DNA from: Metamycoplasma alkalescens
GTDB taxonomy: Bacteria; Bacillota_I; Bacilli_A; Mycoplasmatales; Metamycoplasmataceae
Length of the DNA: 64,000 nt
NCBI RefSeq assembly: GCF_900476125.1
Contig: NZ_LS991949.1
Coordinates: 372,001 to 436,000, forward strand
Direction of reading: 5' to 3'
The position numbers and the translations under genes were made by a program. Within the stretch, counting starts at the first letter, position 1. Every line of letters begins with the position of its first letter. The notes below the pieces were generated by a model. It saw only the letters and a list, made by a program, of their open reading frames with translations, searched no databases and had not been told where the DNA came from. Below are positions 42,163 to 53,933 of the stretch, in pieces.

Positions 42163-43768
42163 TGGTTTGACCGCCTTGTGATAAAATTGAGTTTAACATT
42201 TCATTATTTTGTTTAATAGTAGCAAGTTCTTCCATTATTCTATGAGTTTTTTCATTAAACTTTGGAGCAGTGTTAGAACCATATCTTTTGTCTTGTTGAA
42301 GTTTTGAAACTTCTTGGTCAACAAGTTGTTCTTTAACTCTTAATTGAGTTTGGAGTTCAGACATTGAATTAACTTTAGATAAATCTAATCCAGATTTTGA
42401 AATATTTTGTGTAAACATTTTTTGTTGTTGTTCATTTAGTTTAAGACCAGGAGATGATAAGATAGAGGATGCTGTTTGTTTTGACATTCCTGTTGTTTTT
42501 GCAAGTGTTGAAGCATTTCTATTTCTGCTAATTGCCATTTTACCTGCAGCAAACAAACCAGCTGCAATTCCAACTGCGCCACCTCCTGCTGCTCCAGCTA
42601 GTAATGATTTAACTGCGCCACCTTTTTTAATAAAACTAGAACCTTGTGATGCTTTTGAACCAAATGATTTTAATCCTTTTGCAAGTGAAAATGCTTGAGT
42701 ACCAAGTTTAGAATGAATAAATCCTAAAAAGTATTTCAATCCAAATGCTGCTCCAGCTGTGGCAAATGGATGAATTATTATTGTATTAAGAAACTCAGCA
42801 CCAGCATATCAAGTATTATTTTTAGTTATTTCTGAAGATGAACTTATTTTGATTTTGTCGTATAAATGATAAATTAACCAAACAAATAAGGAGATTGAAA
42901 GAATATTTACAACTACAGTTAAAATAGACTTAAAATATGAGTCTTTTCAAGTTTTTAGTTTTCTTCCGTCATCAGAAATTGACATTGTTGAAACAAGTGG
43001 AGATGATATGAATAAAACAAACTGGAATATTATTTGTTTGAAGACATTTATTGCTATTTCAACAATAAATCAAATCAAGATTAAATTGATAATAATTAAT
43101 TTAACAATTGATAAACCAAGATTTAAAGATTGTTGGGGGTGGACAGCAAAGTTTATATATTGAGTTAAGGACATTGGGGCATATCATTGTAATGGATTGG
43201 TTGGAGATTTATTAAAATTGTCTAGAACTCATTGTTCGTGGTTATTAACTGTATAATAAATACTTTGAATTGCTGAAGGTGGTTTGTTACTAATTAGAGT
43301 TAAATGTGGGTTAGTAATGTGTTGTTCAATTGTACCAACAATTAAAGAAAGGAGGATATTAATTACTAAAACTAATAATGGTAATGCTGCTATTGTGATT
43401 ATTGCTGGGAATGCATTTTTAAGAGCAACTTTTAAAGGCATTTTTCCAGATTCTGTTTTTTGGTTTTGAGAGTGTTTGATTAAAACAATTACAAACAAAA
43501 GAGTAAAAATTAAAATGGAAAACAAAGCAAAAACAAGGAATAGTCGAGGAAGAGATGAAAAGATTGATAAAGGATTAACATTAGAACCTGATGATTTGTT
43601 GAAAAGTAAAAGATTTAACAAATCAAAAGAAATAAACTTTGTAAATGTATAAATACCTTCTAGAAGTGCTCAGAAAAAGGTGATAAAGATTCCTCAGAAA
43701 ACTGAATAAATTAAATATAATATTGGTGAAAATATCAAGGTAAATAAACTACCTATTATTGAACCCAT
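42149..43768 (-). CDS. VirB6/TrbL-like polytopic membrane protein
   Basis: 539 aa, with seven or so hydrophobic helices in residues 5-345 and a Ser/Gln/Lys-rich cytoplasmic C-terminal part (about 190 residues, with LAGAAGGGAVGIAAGLFAAG as a last hydrophobic or Gly-rich patch). This is the layout of VirB6/TrbL inner-membrane channel proteins. AGGAGG lies 3 bases before the ATG, very close. Encoded directly before the VirB4 fusion and after the pilin-like gene, as in other type IV systems. Confidence 0.75.
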
Positions 43769-43893
43769 TTGCCTCCTTTCATTTGAATATAAATGTTTGA
43801 TTGCAATTTATGAAAATAAGTAGATTGAAAAATTGAAATAAAAAACTATTTTTTTTGGTAATTGTTTGTTTAAATTAGTTTTAAATTAAGTTG

Positions 43894-44229
43894 TTATTTT
43901 AAGACTGTGGATTTGATTATTCCTATAGCACTACCGAATAATGCTAAAATTACTAGACCACAAATAAATGCAATTAAGATATTTTTCATTCTTTTTTTTG
44001 CTTGAGATGCTGCTTCTTTGTCACCTGATTTTAATTTAAATTGTGCTGATATGGCAGCAAAGATACAAGAAATTGCTAGAATAAATACAATAATTCCTAA
44101 AACTGATAATCCAATGGTTTGGATTTGTGGAAATATTCCATTTGCAATACTCTTAATTGATGCTGCTGCATCTGATGTTGCTTGAGTTTGTTGATTGAAT
44201 TTAATTGGTGTTAATGTTGATAATAACAT
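43894..44229 (-). CDS. VirB2/TrbC pilin-like membrane protein
   Basis: 111 aa. Two hydrophobic helices (IQTIGLSVLGIIVFILAISCIFAA; ILIAFICGLVILALFGSAIGII) are separated by a short basic loop (KLKSGDKEAASQAKKRMK), the pattern of VirB2/TrbC major pilins. Ribosome site AAAGGAG. It lies first among the channel genes, a common pilin position. A mycoplasma pilus is not known, so it may build a short channel lining. Confidence 0.7.
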   Translation of the reverse strand: MLLSTLTPIKFNQQTQATSDAAASIKSIANGIFPQIQTIGLSVLGIIVFILAISCIFAAISAQFKLKSGDKEAASQAKKRMKNILIAFICGLVILALFGSAIGIIKSTVLK

Positions 44230-44271
44230 ATGTTCTCCTTTAGTTAATAAAATGTTTTTTTGGGTATTTGA

Positions 44272-45591
44272 TTATTTTTTAAGTAGATTTAAATAGTCTT
44301 TTATTGTTTTTTCAAAATCATTATTTTCAAAGTTCTTTGGTTGATGAAACTTAATTGTTGAAAAATAATCTTGTTGGTTATATAAATATGTTTTAAAATA
44401 TTCAGATTCTTTTTTAAGAGTTGTTTTGAATCAATTTGATTCTTTAGTTTTTTCTTTATTAATACTTAAAATTGGGTTTATTATTAAGTCAGTTAAAACT
44501 AAAATATCATTGAAAAATAAAGAATGATTTAAGTCATTTGCAATGTTTGGTGGAGTGAAAAACACATTGATAGTATTTTTTTCATTATTTGGTTCATTAG
44601 TTTGTAAAAAAGAATTGGTTTTTTCACTTAAAACATATTTCAATAAATCTTTTAAAGAATCAAGGTCAAAGTCTTTTTCTTTTTCAAGTGTTTCTAAAAC
44701 TTTTTCTTTAGTTTCAAAATTGGTGAGGTTTTTTAAAATAACTTTGTTTAATTTTGAAATTAGAATTACTAAAGATAAATGTTTTTTTAAGTTTTTTAGG
44801 ATTGAAAAAGGTTGAAATAGAAGTGTTGATGCAGAAAAAAGTTCTGCTGTTTGATTTAGAATCATTTCTTTTTCAATTTCTGTTTTAGATTTTAAATCAC
44901 CATTTGTTACTCTCAAATATGAAAAAGATCGATATTCTTTTAAGTATTTGTTTTTTAATCAATTTGGATAATCTTCATTAAGTTTTCATCAATCAGGTGT
45001 TTTAATCTTGAATTCAACATCATTTTTAAGTTTTCCATTTAAATCTTGATTTGAGTGTTGTTTATCATTACTCTTATCAGATGAATCTTCTTTTGAAGAA
45101 CTTAGAATTGAATCAAGATAACTTTCGTTGCTTTTAGAATCAATTTTAAAAAGTTTATTAATATCATCTTGTTCTTGATTGAAAGTTTTGTGTTCTTCTA
45201 AATACTTTTGATAAGTTTCAAGTTCTTTAATAAACTCATCTAACTTTAATTTTTGTTGAGATAATTCTAGAGTTTTAGAAAATAAAATAGAAAATAGAAC
45301 TTGGGTTATTTTTGACATTCCAAAAAGAGTATCTGTTTTTTGTTGATATTCTTTTGGAAAATCAAATAAGTATTGTTTGGAGTCAATTTTTTCATAAGTT
45401 GAATTATAGATTTTAGTTTGTTGGATTTCCTGTTGATTATTTGGAATTGGTGTTGTAGGTGATGAAGTTGGTAAAGATGAATTATTTGGAGATGGTTGTG
45501 GAGGAGTTTCAATTGGTGAACAAGAAACTAATACTATACTTGGAATTAGTGAAGAAAGTGTTAAAAAAGGTATTTTAGATTTTGATGCCAT
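44272..45591 (-). CDS. lipoprotein of the conjugation-like operon
   Basis: 439 aa, start taken at MASKSKIPF. Lipobox VLVSC at about residue 24, then a Pro/Ser/Thr/Gln-rich linker, and two helical, charged blocks with no recognised domain. Mycoplasma conjugative elements commonly carry one surface lipoprotein among the channel genes, thought to help mating contact; that role is inferred here. The ATG overlaps the EcoRI-like stop by 17 bases and has no strong ribosome site, so translation is probably coupled. Confidence 0.75.
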
Positions 45592-46261
45592 TTTTAGAAG
45601 CAAAATATAAGATTGAACGAGTTGCTATTTCTTCACAAATTGAATAGATTTCATCAAAGTCTCATTCTTCTTCTCGACAAAAATAACTTCCAGGGTTGAT
45701 TGAACCATATTTAAACAAATTAATTTTGTTTAATGGAGCAAAACAAGCTATTGTTGATAGTCTATCAATAATTTTTGATTTAGATGGATTAAAATCAGGT
45801 CCTGAACAAAATGTTACAAAAGGTAATATTTCGTGGTTTATAAAATAATTCCTTAATGCAATGACATTTTTACCAAGTCTTTCTATTGCATTACCTTTAA
45901 AAGATGAATTAGAACCTTGATATTTCATTTCTGAAATTAAGATTGGATATTTTTTATTAGTAATGTTGTCAACTAAGAATAGAAATCCACCATCTGGAGA
46001 AATAAAAGTAGTTTTGAAAATAGGAGAAAAAAATGTTTCATTTTCAAAATTGTTTATTTCGGATGCAATATCAGATAAATAGATTTTGTTTTTTAGTTCA
46101 AAAGAAAGATTTGGATATTTTTGTTGAAGATTAGATAACAATGTATTAACTACATCTCTTAATGATTTTTCTTGTTTGGAAGAATTGATGTTCAAATAAT
46201 TAGAACCTTTTGTTTCATAATTTAAAATCTGTTGGATTGAAAGTAGTTTTGAGTTACTCAT
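45575..46261 (-). CDS. EcoRI-family restriction endonuclease
   Basis: 228 aa. The core matches EcoRI: FISPDGGFLFLVD (Asp90, EcoRI Asp91), ILISEMKYQGS (Glu111 and Lys113, same numbers as EcoRI), then GNAIERLGKNVIALRNYF (123-128 GNAIER, the EcoRI block G140-N141-A142-x-E144-R145 that reads GAATTC), then VTFCSGPDF and NRLSTIACFAPLNKIN-like continuation. It is about 50 residues shorter, mainly from a shorter inner-arm loop. The catalytic and base-reading residues are kept, so a GAATTC nuclease is likely. No adenine methyltransferase is adjacent; it is embedded in the type IV operon. Confidence 0.85.
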
Positions 46262-46300
46262 ATTTCAGTATTTGAGGTTGATTTGACCTTAAAAGATGAT

Positions 46301-46534
46301 TTAAATCTTGATTTTGAAAATTAATGAAAGGATAAAAACAAATTTAGCAATGGTTTTATATCTTAAATTATTGTAAAATTGATTTTTTGAAGTAAGTATT
46401 TGACTCACAAAGACAATGCTTAGGAGAAACAGGTGAATATTAAAATTAATTACAAAATCAATTGAGAAATTGGATTTTTGTTGAATTTTTTTAAGGTATG
46501 AAAAAGTTATTATCTGAAGTTGTATATTCTTCAT
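46301..46534 (-). CDS. small hydrophobic protein, uncertain
   Basis: 77 aa with one long hydrophobic stretch (INFNIHLFLLSIVFVSQIL) and a basic tail. It overlaps the RuvA-like gene by 44 bases and ends 39 bases before the EcoRI-like start. No clear ribosome site; it may be a small membrane protein or a chance frame. Confidence 0.35.
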   Translation of the reverse strand: MKNIQLQIITFSYLKKIQQKSNFSIDFVINFNIHLFLLSIVFVSQILTSKNQFYNNLRYKTIAKFVFILSLIFKIKI

Positions 46535-46901
46535 TTAAATCATTAATAATTCTTGAAGCATCAATAAGAGTAATTTTTAGAAATGATGCAAGTTTTTTGA
46601 TTTGTTTATTTTGAATAAAATTAATAATTGTTGATGAATCATTAACAAATGAAATAATTTGATGTAAGTCATTTAAAGAAGGTCACAAATTATATGGTTT
46701 TAAAGAACAAAATAACTGTAATTCTTTGTAAGTTTCAAATCCAAGTGCTTTATTAGTTGACAATCAATAAACAAATAACTTTATTTTGTCATTAATTTTT
46801 AAATTAGATGAATCAAAATAAATCATTTGGTTATTTTTTAATGTCAAGATGTTTAATTTCTTGTTGATATTTTTTATTGTTCCTGAAGTAATTATTTCCA
46901 T
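46491..46901 (-). CDS. RuvA-like protein
   Basis: 136 aa, visible only with UGA as Trp. The N-terminal 75 residues follow RuvA domain I: GTIKNINKKLNILTL, YFDSSNLKINDKIKLFVY, ALGFETYKELQLFCSLKPYN (RuvA: ..YGFxxxxExxLFxxLxxxxGIG). The helix-hairpin-helix glycines are not kept. RuvA binds Holliday junctions with RuvB; an element-borne truncated form could bind branched or recombining DNA. The identification is moderate; an unrelated OB-fold protein is possible. Confidence 0.5.
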
Positions 46902-46909
46902 AATTCTAG

Positions 46910-47641
46910 TTAACTTTCAGAAGAAGGTAAAGATAATTCTTTTTTGGTAGATGGATTTGAGGTTATAGAATAACTATAATATTCAGGTGTTGATTTTGAT
47001 GGGGTTTCGATTGAATTATCTTTTTCTAAAGATTTATCAACTTCTATATCACTTGATTTAATTTCTAATTTAGAATCTTTTAAACTAGTCTTAAATTGGG
47101 TATTTTGGATATCTTTATTTAACTCTTGATTATTTTTGGGTTGGTTGGTTTTATCAATTAAAACATTTTCTTGTTGGTTGGTCGGGTGAAGATTAGTTAT
47201 TTCTTTATCAATTGGTTTTGGTGATTCAGGTGAAACTATGTCTTTTTTGGTAGATGGAGTTGGTGTGGTTTGTTGTTGTTTCTTTTGTTCAGAGGTTACA
47301 TTAATTGTTTTTTCTTCTTGAACTAAAAAGTTGAACAATTTGAAATGTCTTGGATATGGTTTTGAAGAGACTGAATCTTGGAAAAATTGATTTTTTAGAA
47401 CTGAAAATGCTATAAATCAAGAAAAACTAAAAGCAAATTGGAAAATAAAAAGAGATAAAACTAAAGATTTTCAATTTGAATGTAAATATTCCAAAAATGT
47501 TTGGTTTGAATTAGTTTGTTTGTTTCTTAAAAATACAATGAAGGTTCAACCAAATGGTGCTAAAGCAAAGATAATTAAGAAACTAATGTTTATAAAATGT
47601 TTTAAGGCAATTCCTTTTTTTGAAAGAACTGCTGTTTTCAA
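46910..47641 (-). CDS. membrane protein with long Pro/Ser/Thr-rich tail
   Basis: 243 aa, start TTG at 47641 chosen because AAAGGAG lies 6 bases upstream. Two membrane helices (about residues 14-36 and 57-78) are followed by a disordered Lys/Ser/Thr/Pro/Gln tail to the end. First gene of the minus-strand conjugation-like operon, directly downstream of its promoter-leader. No family recognised. Confidence 0.7.
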
Positions 47642-47846
47642 TATTGTCTCCTTTCGATTGAAATTAAGTTTTTTGAATGAATGAAAAAAGTAGATAATAG
47701 TCTTTTGATTATTTTGAGAAATATATTTAAACTTTTTGAATTAAATAACAGCAAAACAGAAGAATATTTTCTACTCTTCTTTTTATTTTCTAGTAATTTT
47801 CTTGTTTAAATATATGTTTTTTTAGACTGAAATTAAAATTAAAATT

Positions 47847-47935
47847 ATTAGATTTGGAAAGAATCTAATCTTAACTTAAACTTTCTTTTTGGTTTGGTAC
47901 ATACTAATTGTAACATAAAAAAAATAATTTGTTAA
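47847..47935 (-). promoter_or_regulatory. promoter-leader of the conjugation-like operon
   Basis: The minus strand reads TTACAAT (plus 47907-47913), then GTACCAAACCAAAAAGAAAG, then a hairpin ATTAGATT/AATCTAAT (47847-47869). It has the same layout as the leaders at 27000, 36657, 48746 and 56024. Confidence 0.6.
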
Positions 47936-48740
47936 AAAAATCAAAATATTTTTCGGAGACTAAAACAAAGTAAAAAAACCATAGACTTATGGAAGAAATT
48001 GTACAGCAAAAACTATCGGGATTAAAAATCAAAAAAGAAAAGGAAGATTTTATTAAGGAAACTTCTTTCTTATTAAACTTCTTTTCTTTTTTTTTCTTTT
48101 CTTGATTAATTACTTTCTTGAAAGTTTAATTTGATGGATATGATTCCATCAAATATAAACTTACTGTATGATAAATAAAACTTGATAAATAACTGTTTTG
48201 AAATGTTTAGTTCTTGACTCAGTAAGTTTTTATTTGATAAATAATTCTCTATAAATAAATGATTAATCTGGTTGTCTGTTCTTGAACAGATAAATAGATT
48301 AATGAACAAAGTTATTTTATCTTGAAATTACTTGATAAATATCTATGATATATGTTATTTGTTTTATTTATTAATCTATTTATTATTTATAAATATAAAA
48401 TATATGAACAAGATTATAAATATAACTTGTTATTTATCTTATAAGACTTTTTTTCTTGAAAATTGGTTTAGATTAATAAAATCTGCTTCTCAGCAGGAAT
48501 AATCTCTTATATGTGTTTTTTCTACCGAAAAAAGGAAATGTATTTCTAGATTAAATAAAAGATTAATACTTTGATTTTTGATAAATTGTATTTGAAATCC
48601 TCTCTAAAGACTTTTTTTCTTTATGTTTCATATGTTGAAAAAAATAAAAAAGTTATTTAAAACATAAAAAACTAAGATTTAATCACAAAAATATCAGGAT
48701 TGCCAACAAATCCCAAAATAATTTGCAGAAAAAATTCAAA
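47936..48740. other. non-coding divergent region rich in hairpins
   Basis: About 800 bases without a convincing gene between the two divergent operons of the conjugation-like element. It holds several small palindromes: TTTGATGGA/TCCATCAAA near 48130-48155, CTGTTC/GAACAG near 48278-48293, CTGCTTCTCAGCAG near 48482-48496, and AACTTACT...AGTAAGTT around 48160-48225. The motif TTGATAAATA recurs three to five times between 48170 and 48345. Such a region could hold an origin of transfer or replication. Confidence 0.5.
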
Positions 48741-48745
48741 ATATG

Positions 48746-48845
48746 TTACAATTAAAACACCAAAGAAAAAAAGAATAGTTCTAAATCTAAAACTTCATAT
48801 CACTTTCACTTACTAAAAAAACAATTAAGTGAAAGGTTTTTATTT
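48746..48845 (+). promoter_or_regulatory. promoter-leader with ribosome-site hairpin
   Basis: TTACAAT at 48746-48752 is followed by AAAACACCAAAGAAAAAAAG and, 50 bases on, a perfect 10-bp hairpin CTTTCACTTA (48803-48812) with TAAGTGAAAG (48826-48835) and a T-rich tail. The ribosome site AAAGG of the next gene lies in the right arm, so the hairpin can block translation as well as stop transcription. Confidence 0.65.
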
Positions 48846-48846
48846 T

Positions 48847-51800
48847 ATGAAGCAAAATAATTTATGAAAAATATTATTTATTCCAATTTTAACTTCTAGT
48901 ATTATTCCACTAACTTTATTAAGTGCTAATAAACAATCTCCTGAAGCTAGTAATCAAAAAATGAAATCTCAGATTGAAAAACACTTAGAAAAGTTCAAAG
49001 AAACTATAGAAGTTCATCCATTTTCATCATTTAATATTTCTAAACAAATAAACCCCCATAGTAATAATGAATTAATTGACAATCCTAAATATATTCCAAA
49101 ATATCAATCATATATTGAAGAAGATAACCAAATTATTGTTAAACTAAAACAAGAAACATATGAAAATCCAATTACTTTTTTAATCAAACAAAACGATCAA
49201 GGTTCTGGATTTCAAACTATTACATCTTTATCTATAGCAGAAAAAATTAATCAATTCCAAGAAGATACTTATTCACAACAACAAAAAGAAACCAACCAAC
49301 AACAACTAAATGAATTAGAAGAAAAAATTAAAAAAGAACCTAATGATAATGAAGAATTGAAAAAAGAATTAGAAAAAAATAAAAAACCCAATGAAACACC
49401 TAATAACCAAGAAGATCCAATTGAAAAAGAATATAATCAATTAAAAACAAAATCAAATCAAAATAATTCATCTATTTCACCATCCGACTTCAAAAAAATT
49501 ACTTTTACCAATGACAATTCTTGAAAAAATGATTATTTCAAAACTGATTATTCTAATACATATTCACAAGTTCTAAAAGCAGAACTTCCAAAAGAATTAA
49601 GAGATGAAATTGAAAAAGAAATCAAAGAACAAACTAAAAAACAACAACAGTATCGAAAAAAATATAATGATTTAGTTTTAGAGAATAAATCTCAATCTTT
49701 AAAAGCAAAATGAATCTTACTTAAGTTACAACAAACTCAAACTAAAATTACTGACTTACAATTAAAACTAACATCTCCACTTCTAAAAACATACACAATT
49801 AGAACAAAAATCCCTAATTTAACAATCAATTCTTCAAAAGAACAAGAACGTGGCAATAGTCTATCAGCATCAAAACAAGTAGTTTTTGAACAAACTTTTA
49901 AGATTAAAAATAATTTGTTTAATTTAAGTCTTTTACCATCTCCAAAACACACTGGTGCATATTTTAACAATCAAGTTCTTTGATTTGATTCATCTCAATT
50001 TACAACTCCATTTCCAACATATGATTCATCATCACAACATCTTTTTCCATTAGAAACCAATTTATCAAACAATCAAACTGATTATGGTTTCTTTGTCAAT
50101 ACTTTAATAACTGACCAATTTGCTATTTTACGTGGTAATTTTCAAGACAATGAAAATGAAGTTTATACCTATGATTTAACAAAAATAATAAAAACTGATA
50201 ACAAATACAATTGACCATCTCCAAAAAAATATTCATATCAAGAATTACAAAACCATATTAAAGATTCTAATTCAAGATTTTCATCAACCAAAGAACTTTT
50301 ATTAGTTGTTTTTAAAAACAAAAAAACAAATCTTTCACAATTTCATCTACTTCAATCTTTTCCATCATTAAATAATGAATCTGAAATTAAAAAGTTTTTA
50401 GAGTTTTTTAAATTAACTGATTTCACCAAAACCAAAAAAGATTATGAACAAAAAATCAAAGAATTAACAGAAAAAATCAAAAAACAACAAAGTTTTTTAA
50501 CAAAAAAACAACTTGAAAAAGCAAAAAATAATTTAGAATCTCAATTAGAAACTCTAGAATCAACTCTTCCAAATCCAAACTTCAAGTCTTATTTACCTTT
50601 CTATTTAAAAACACTTCAAGAAACTAATCAATTAGAAAACAACTCAATTAATGAAACCTCTTCTGAAACATTATCAAACACAATTAATTCATTTCTAATC
50701 CCTTTAACAAACCAATTACCTAATTCATCAAAAAATCTCCAAATCCATCCTAAATCCTCATTTTTCCAATATTTAAAACAATCAAAAAAACTTGATGAAA
50801 AAAACATTCAATCTCAAAGTTATTTCCAACTTTATGCTAATTACCAAGAATATTTGACATATTTAGCAAATAAAACAATTGACCAAAAACCAACAAAACC
50901 AATTTTAATTAAGTTTGATTCATCTAAAATAAAAGACCTTAAATCTCAATTTACAACTCCATCCAATAATGTTCAAGATATTAATAAACTTTTTGAATCT
51001 CAAATAATAAGTTTATTTTTAAATGATAAAAAAATAAAAAACAATGAACTAGAAGAACTAAAAAAGATTCTTAAGATTAGAAAATATGAAATGTCTAATA
51101 ACAAAAAAGAATTGTTAATTGAGTTTCAATTAGAAAATCCTTCATCAAATAATTCATCATCATATATTCTTTCAAAATCTGAATTCATCTTTGATTTAGA
51201 AGAACAAAAAGAAATCACAGATGATATCTTTAATAAAAAATTAATTTTTAATGAACAAAAGATTAAGTCATTTATTAACCAATTTTCAAAAACTCAATTT
51301 ATCAAACTTTTAAGAAAAAAAGATTTTAATTTATTTTTAGAAGAAAAAAATAGTTTCTTATCAAATGGATTAAGTTCATTAACTGATGAAGAAAAAGAAC
51401 AACTTAAAAAATCAAAAATTGATTATGATTTTGATACATATTTAGAATCAGAAGGTAAAACATTAAAGTTTACAATTTCATCAAATGATTATTCATTTGG
51501 TTCATACTCTTTTGATAATTTATCATATTTAGGTGATATTTTTCAAAATACAAAACCAAACTATATTGAACAATCAAAAAATATCATTGAAATCAATTTA
51601 TATGAAGAATTAAAAGAAGATTCATCCAAACCTGCTGATGAAAATAAATTAAAAGAATTAATAAAATCAAAAATTGAATCTTGATTAAAAGAAAACAATT
51701 CATCATTAACTACTTTTCAAAAAACAAGTGATTCAATTACTAATTTAACTCAAGAAAATCTAAAAAAACTTCAATCAAACAATCAAACTTCAATTGAGCA

Positions 51801-53931
51801 AAAAAGAAAAGACTTTATTGAAATTGAATTATCATCAATTCAAGATGAAAACACTGAACCATCACCATTGTTATCTTCAATCAAAGAAATCTTAGATAAA
51901 AATAAACTTATTTTTAGATTCACAAATATTAAACCATTTGATGTATCTACAATTCAGTTTGAACCAATTCAAACTAACATCAACACATTATTCTCAAACA
52001 CATACACTGAATTTGAATTAAATCATCGTTATGAAACACTAATGAAAGACTTCAAACAAGAAATATTTAGGTCTTTAGCATCTCAAATTGAATCAAATAA
52101 AGACAAACTCAAATCTGAATATACTTTAGAAGATTTCATTAAAAAAGATTCTAATTCATCATTATTTAAGTTTAAAATCATTCCAAAAAACAAAGATTTT
52201 ACTTGAAAAACAAATAATTTTGAATATGATGAAAATGAAGAAAAAGTATTTCATAAAGAACTTGAAAATCTTTTTTATCCTCAAAGAAAAGTTAATTTAG
52301 AAATATTGTTACCTGAATATCTAAAACAATACTATTTAAACACAGACAAATTGACTTTAAGTATTCAAAACAATTCACCTTTATCCAAATTAATTGATTT
52401 TTCACAATTAGAAACTGAATTAGACCAATCATTAGAAAAAAAATATCCAAATTGAAAGCAACAATTAAATCAAACATATAAAGAAACATTTAATCAATTA
52501 GCAATTCCATTAAGAATACCTTTCAAAGAATCTTATTCATCTAGTGATTTTCTAAAAATTAATCCAATTTTATTAAAAAATATAGTTTTTTCAAATGAAC
52601 ATTTAATCAAAGAAAAACTTCAACCAAAAATTATTGAACTAAAACAACAACTTCAATCAAAAACAATTGATAATAACTATTTTCTAGTTGAAATATCAAA
52701 AATATATTCAGATTTCTATGGTCAATTAATTAATAATTTAGTTAAAAAAGAAATCTCAACTTTTACAAAACTAATAGATAGTTCATATGATGAAAATTGA
52801 TTTAATATTGAAGAGTTTATTTCAAAAGAAAAAGAATATAAATTAGATATCAATAAACTTTTTAGTTTTTTACTACCCAAAATCAATTTTAAAAAGTTTG
52901 AATCAATAACAAAACTAAATATCTCATCTGATATCAAAAAAAATCTTCATATCATTCCATATCAATTAAAATCAGGTCATACACCTTTTGCATTTGGTAA
53001 AACCTCTGTTGATTTGAACCTATTGTTTAACAAAGAAGAAATATTTGATTTATCTTGAACTCAATATATTTTAGATTCAAACAACAAAGTAAACAATTTT
53101 GTTATTCCAAAAAATCTAAAAGATTTCTTATACAAAAAGTATTCATTATCTGATGAAAACAATCCTGAAAAAGTAGTTGACCCAGATAATCCAAATGGTG
53201 ACAGTGTGAATGATAACAAATCAAATGATAAAAACAACAATCCCAACAATCCTTTGAAACAAAAAAATAAGTTTGATATTAAACAACATTTATTTTGATT
53301 AATTCCATTATCTTTAATATCAATTGTTGGTCTTGTCTTCTTAATTCTTTATTTAATCAAAAACAAAAAGAAAAAACCAAACAAGAATCTAAAAGATAAA
53401 GATGAAGATGATAATGCTTCAAATCAATCAAAAATAAATATTATTGATATTCTTAAAACAAACAACCAAGATGACTTTAAAAAACAAGTTCTAGATTTAA
53501 AAGAACAATTAAATCTTGATGCTAATGTTGAAGAAGATATTGAATTAAATAACAACATTGACTCCAAACCAATTGAAAGTAATCTTAACAATGATAAAAA
53601 AGATTTACTACAAGATAAAACTGATGATTTAAATGACAACAACAATGATATTCTTGAAGATATAGAAGATGATATAGAATATTCCAACAATGATGAAAAT
53701 CAAACCAATATTAGTAGTACATTAGCAACAGAACCTTCTTTATCAAATTATTCAAGTACAAATAAAATTGAAACAAGAAATGACATTTCAAATGATGATA
53801 TTCAACTAAAACAATTAGAAACAAAAAAACAAAAAGAAGCACTTGAAACATTTGAAAAAGAAAAAACTACTAAAAAAACCAAAAATAAGAAAATCAAAAA
53901 ACAAAAACCTAAATCTAAGGAGTCAAAATAG
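48847..53931 (+). CDS. giant surface membrane protein of the conjugation-like element
   Basis: 1694 aa. A signal/anchor helix (residues about 7-27) leads to an outside region of about 1,450 residues with several coiled coils (about residues 140-180, 255-300 and 545-590) and beta-rich segments. A single membrane helix follows at about 1482-1505 (FWLIPLSLISIVGLVFLILY). The cytoplasmic tail of about 190 residues is acidic in its middle and ends very basic. A similar plan (anchor, long outside part, C-terminal helix, charged tail) is seen in the 1472-aa protein at 56144. Possibly a mating or adhesion factor. No catalytic motif seen. Confidence 0.8.
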
Positions 53932-53933
53932 AA

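Noticed and set aside
48106-48309. A 67-codon minus-strand frame in the divergent region
   Set aside because: It starts at TTG without a ribosome site, has no recognisable protein features and overlaps several hairpins.
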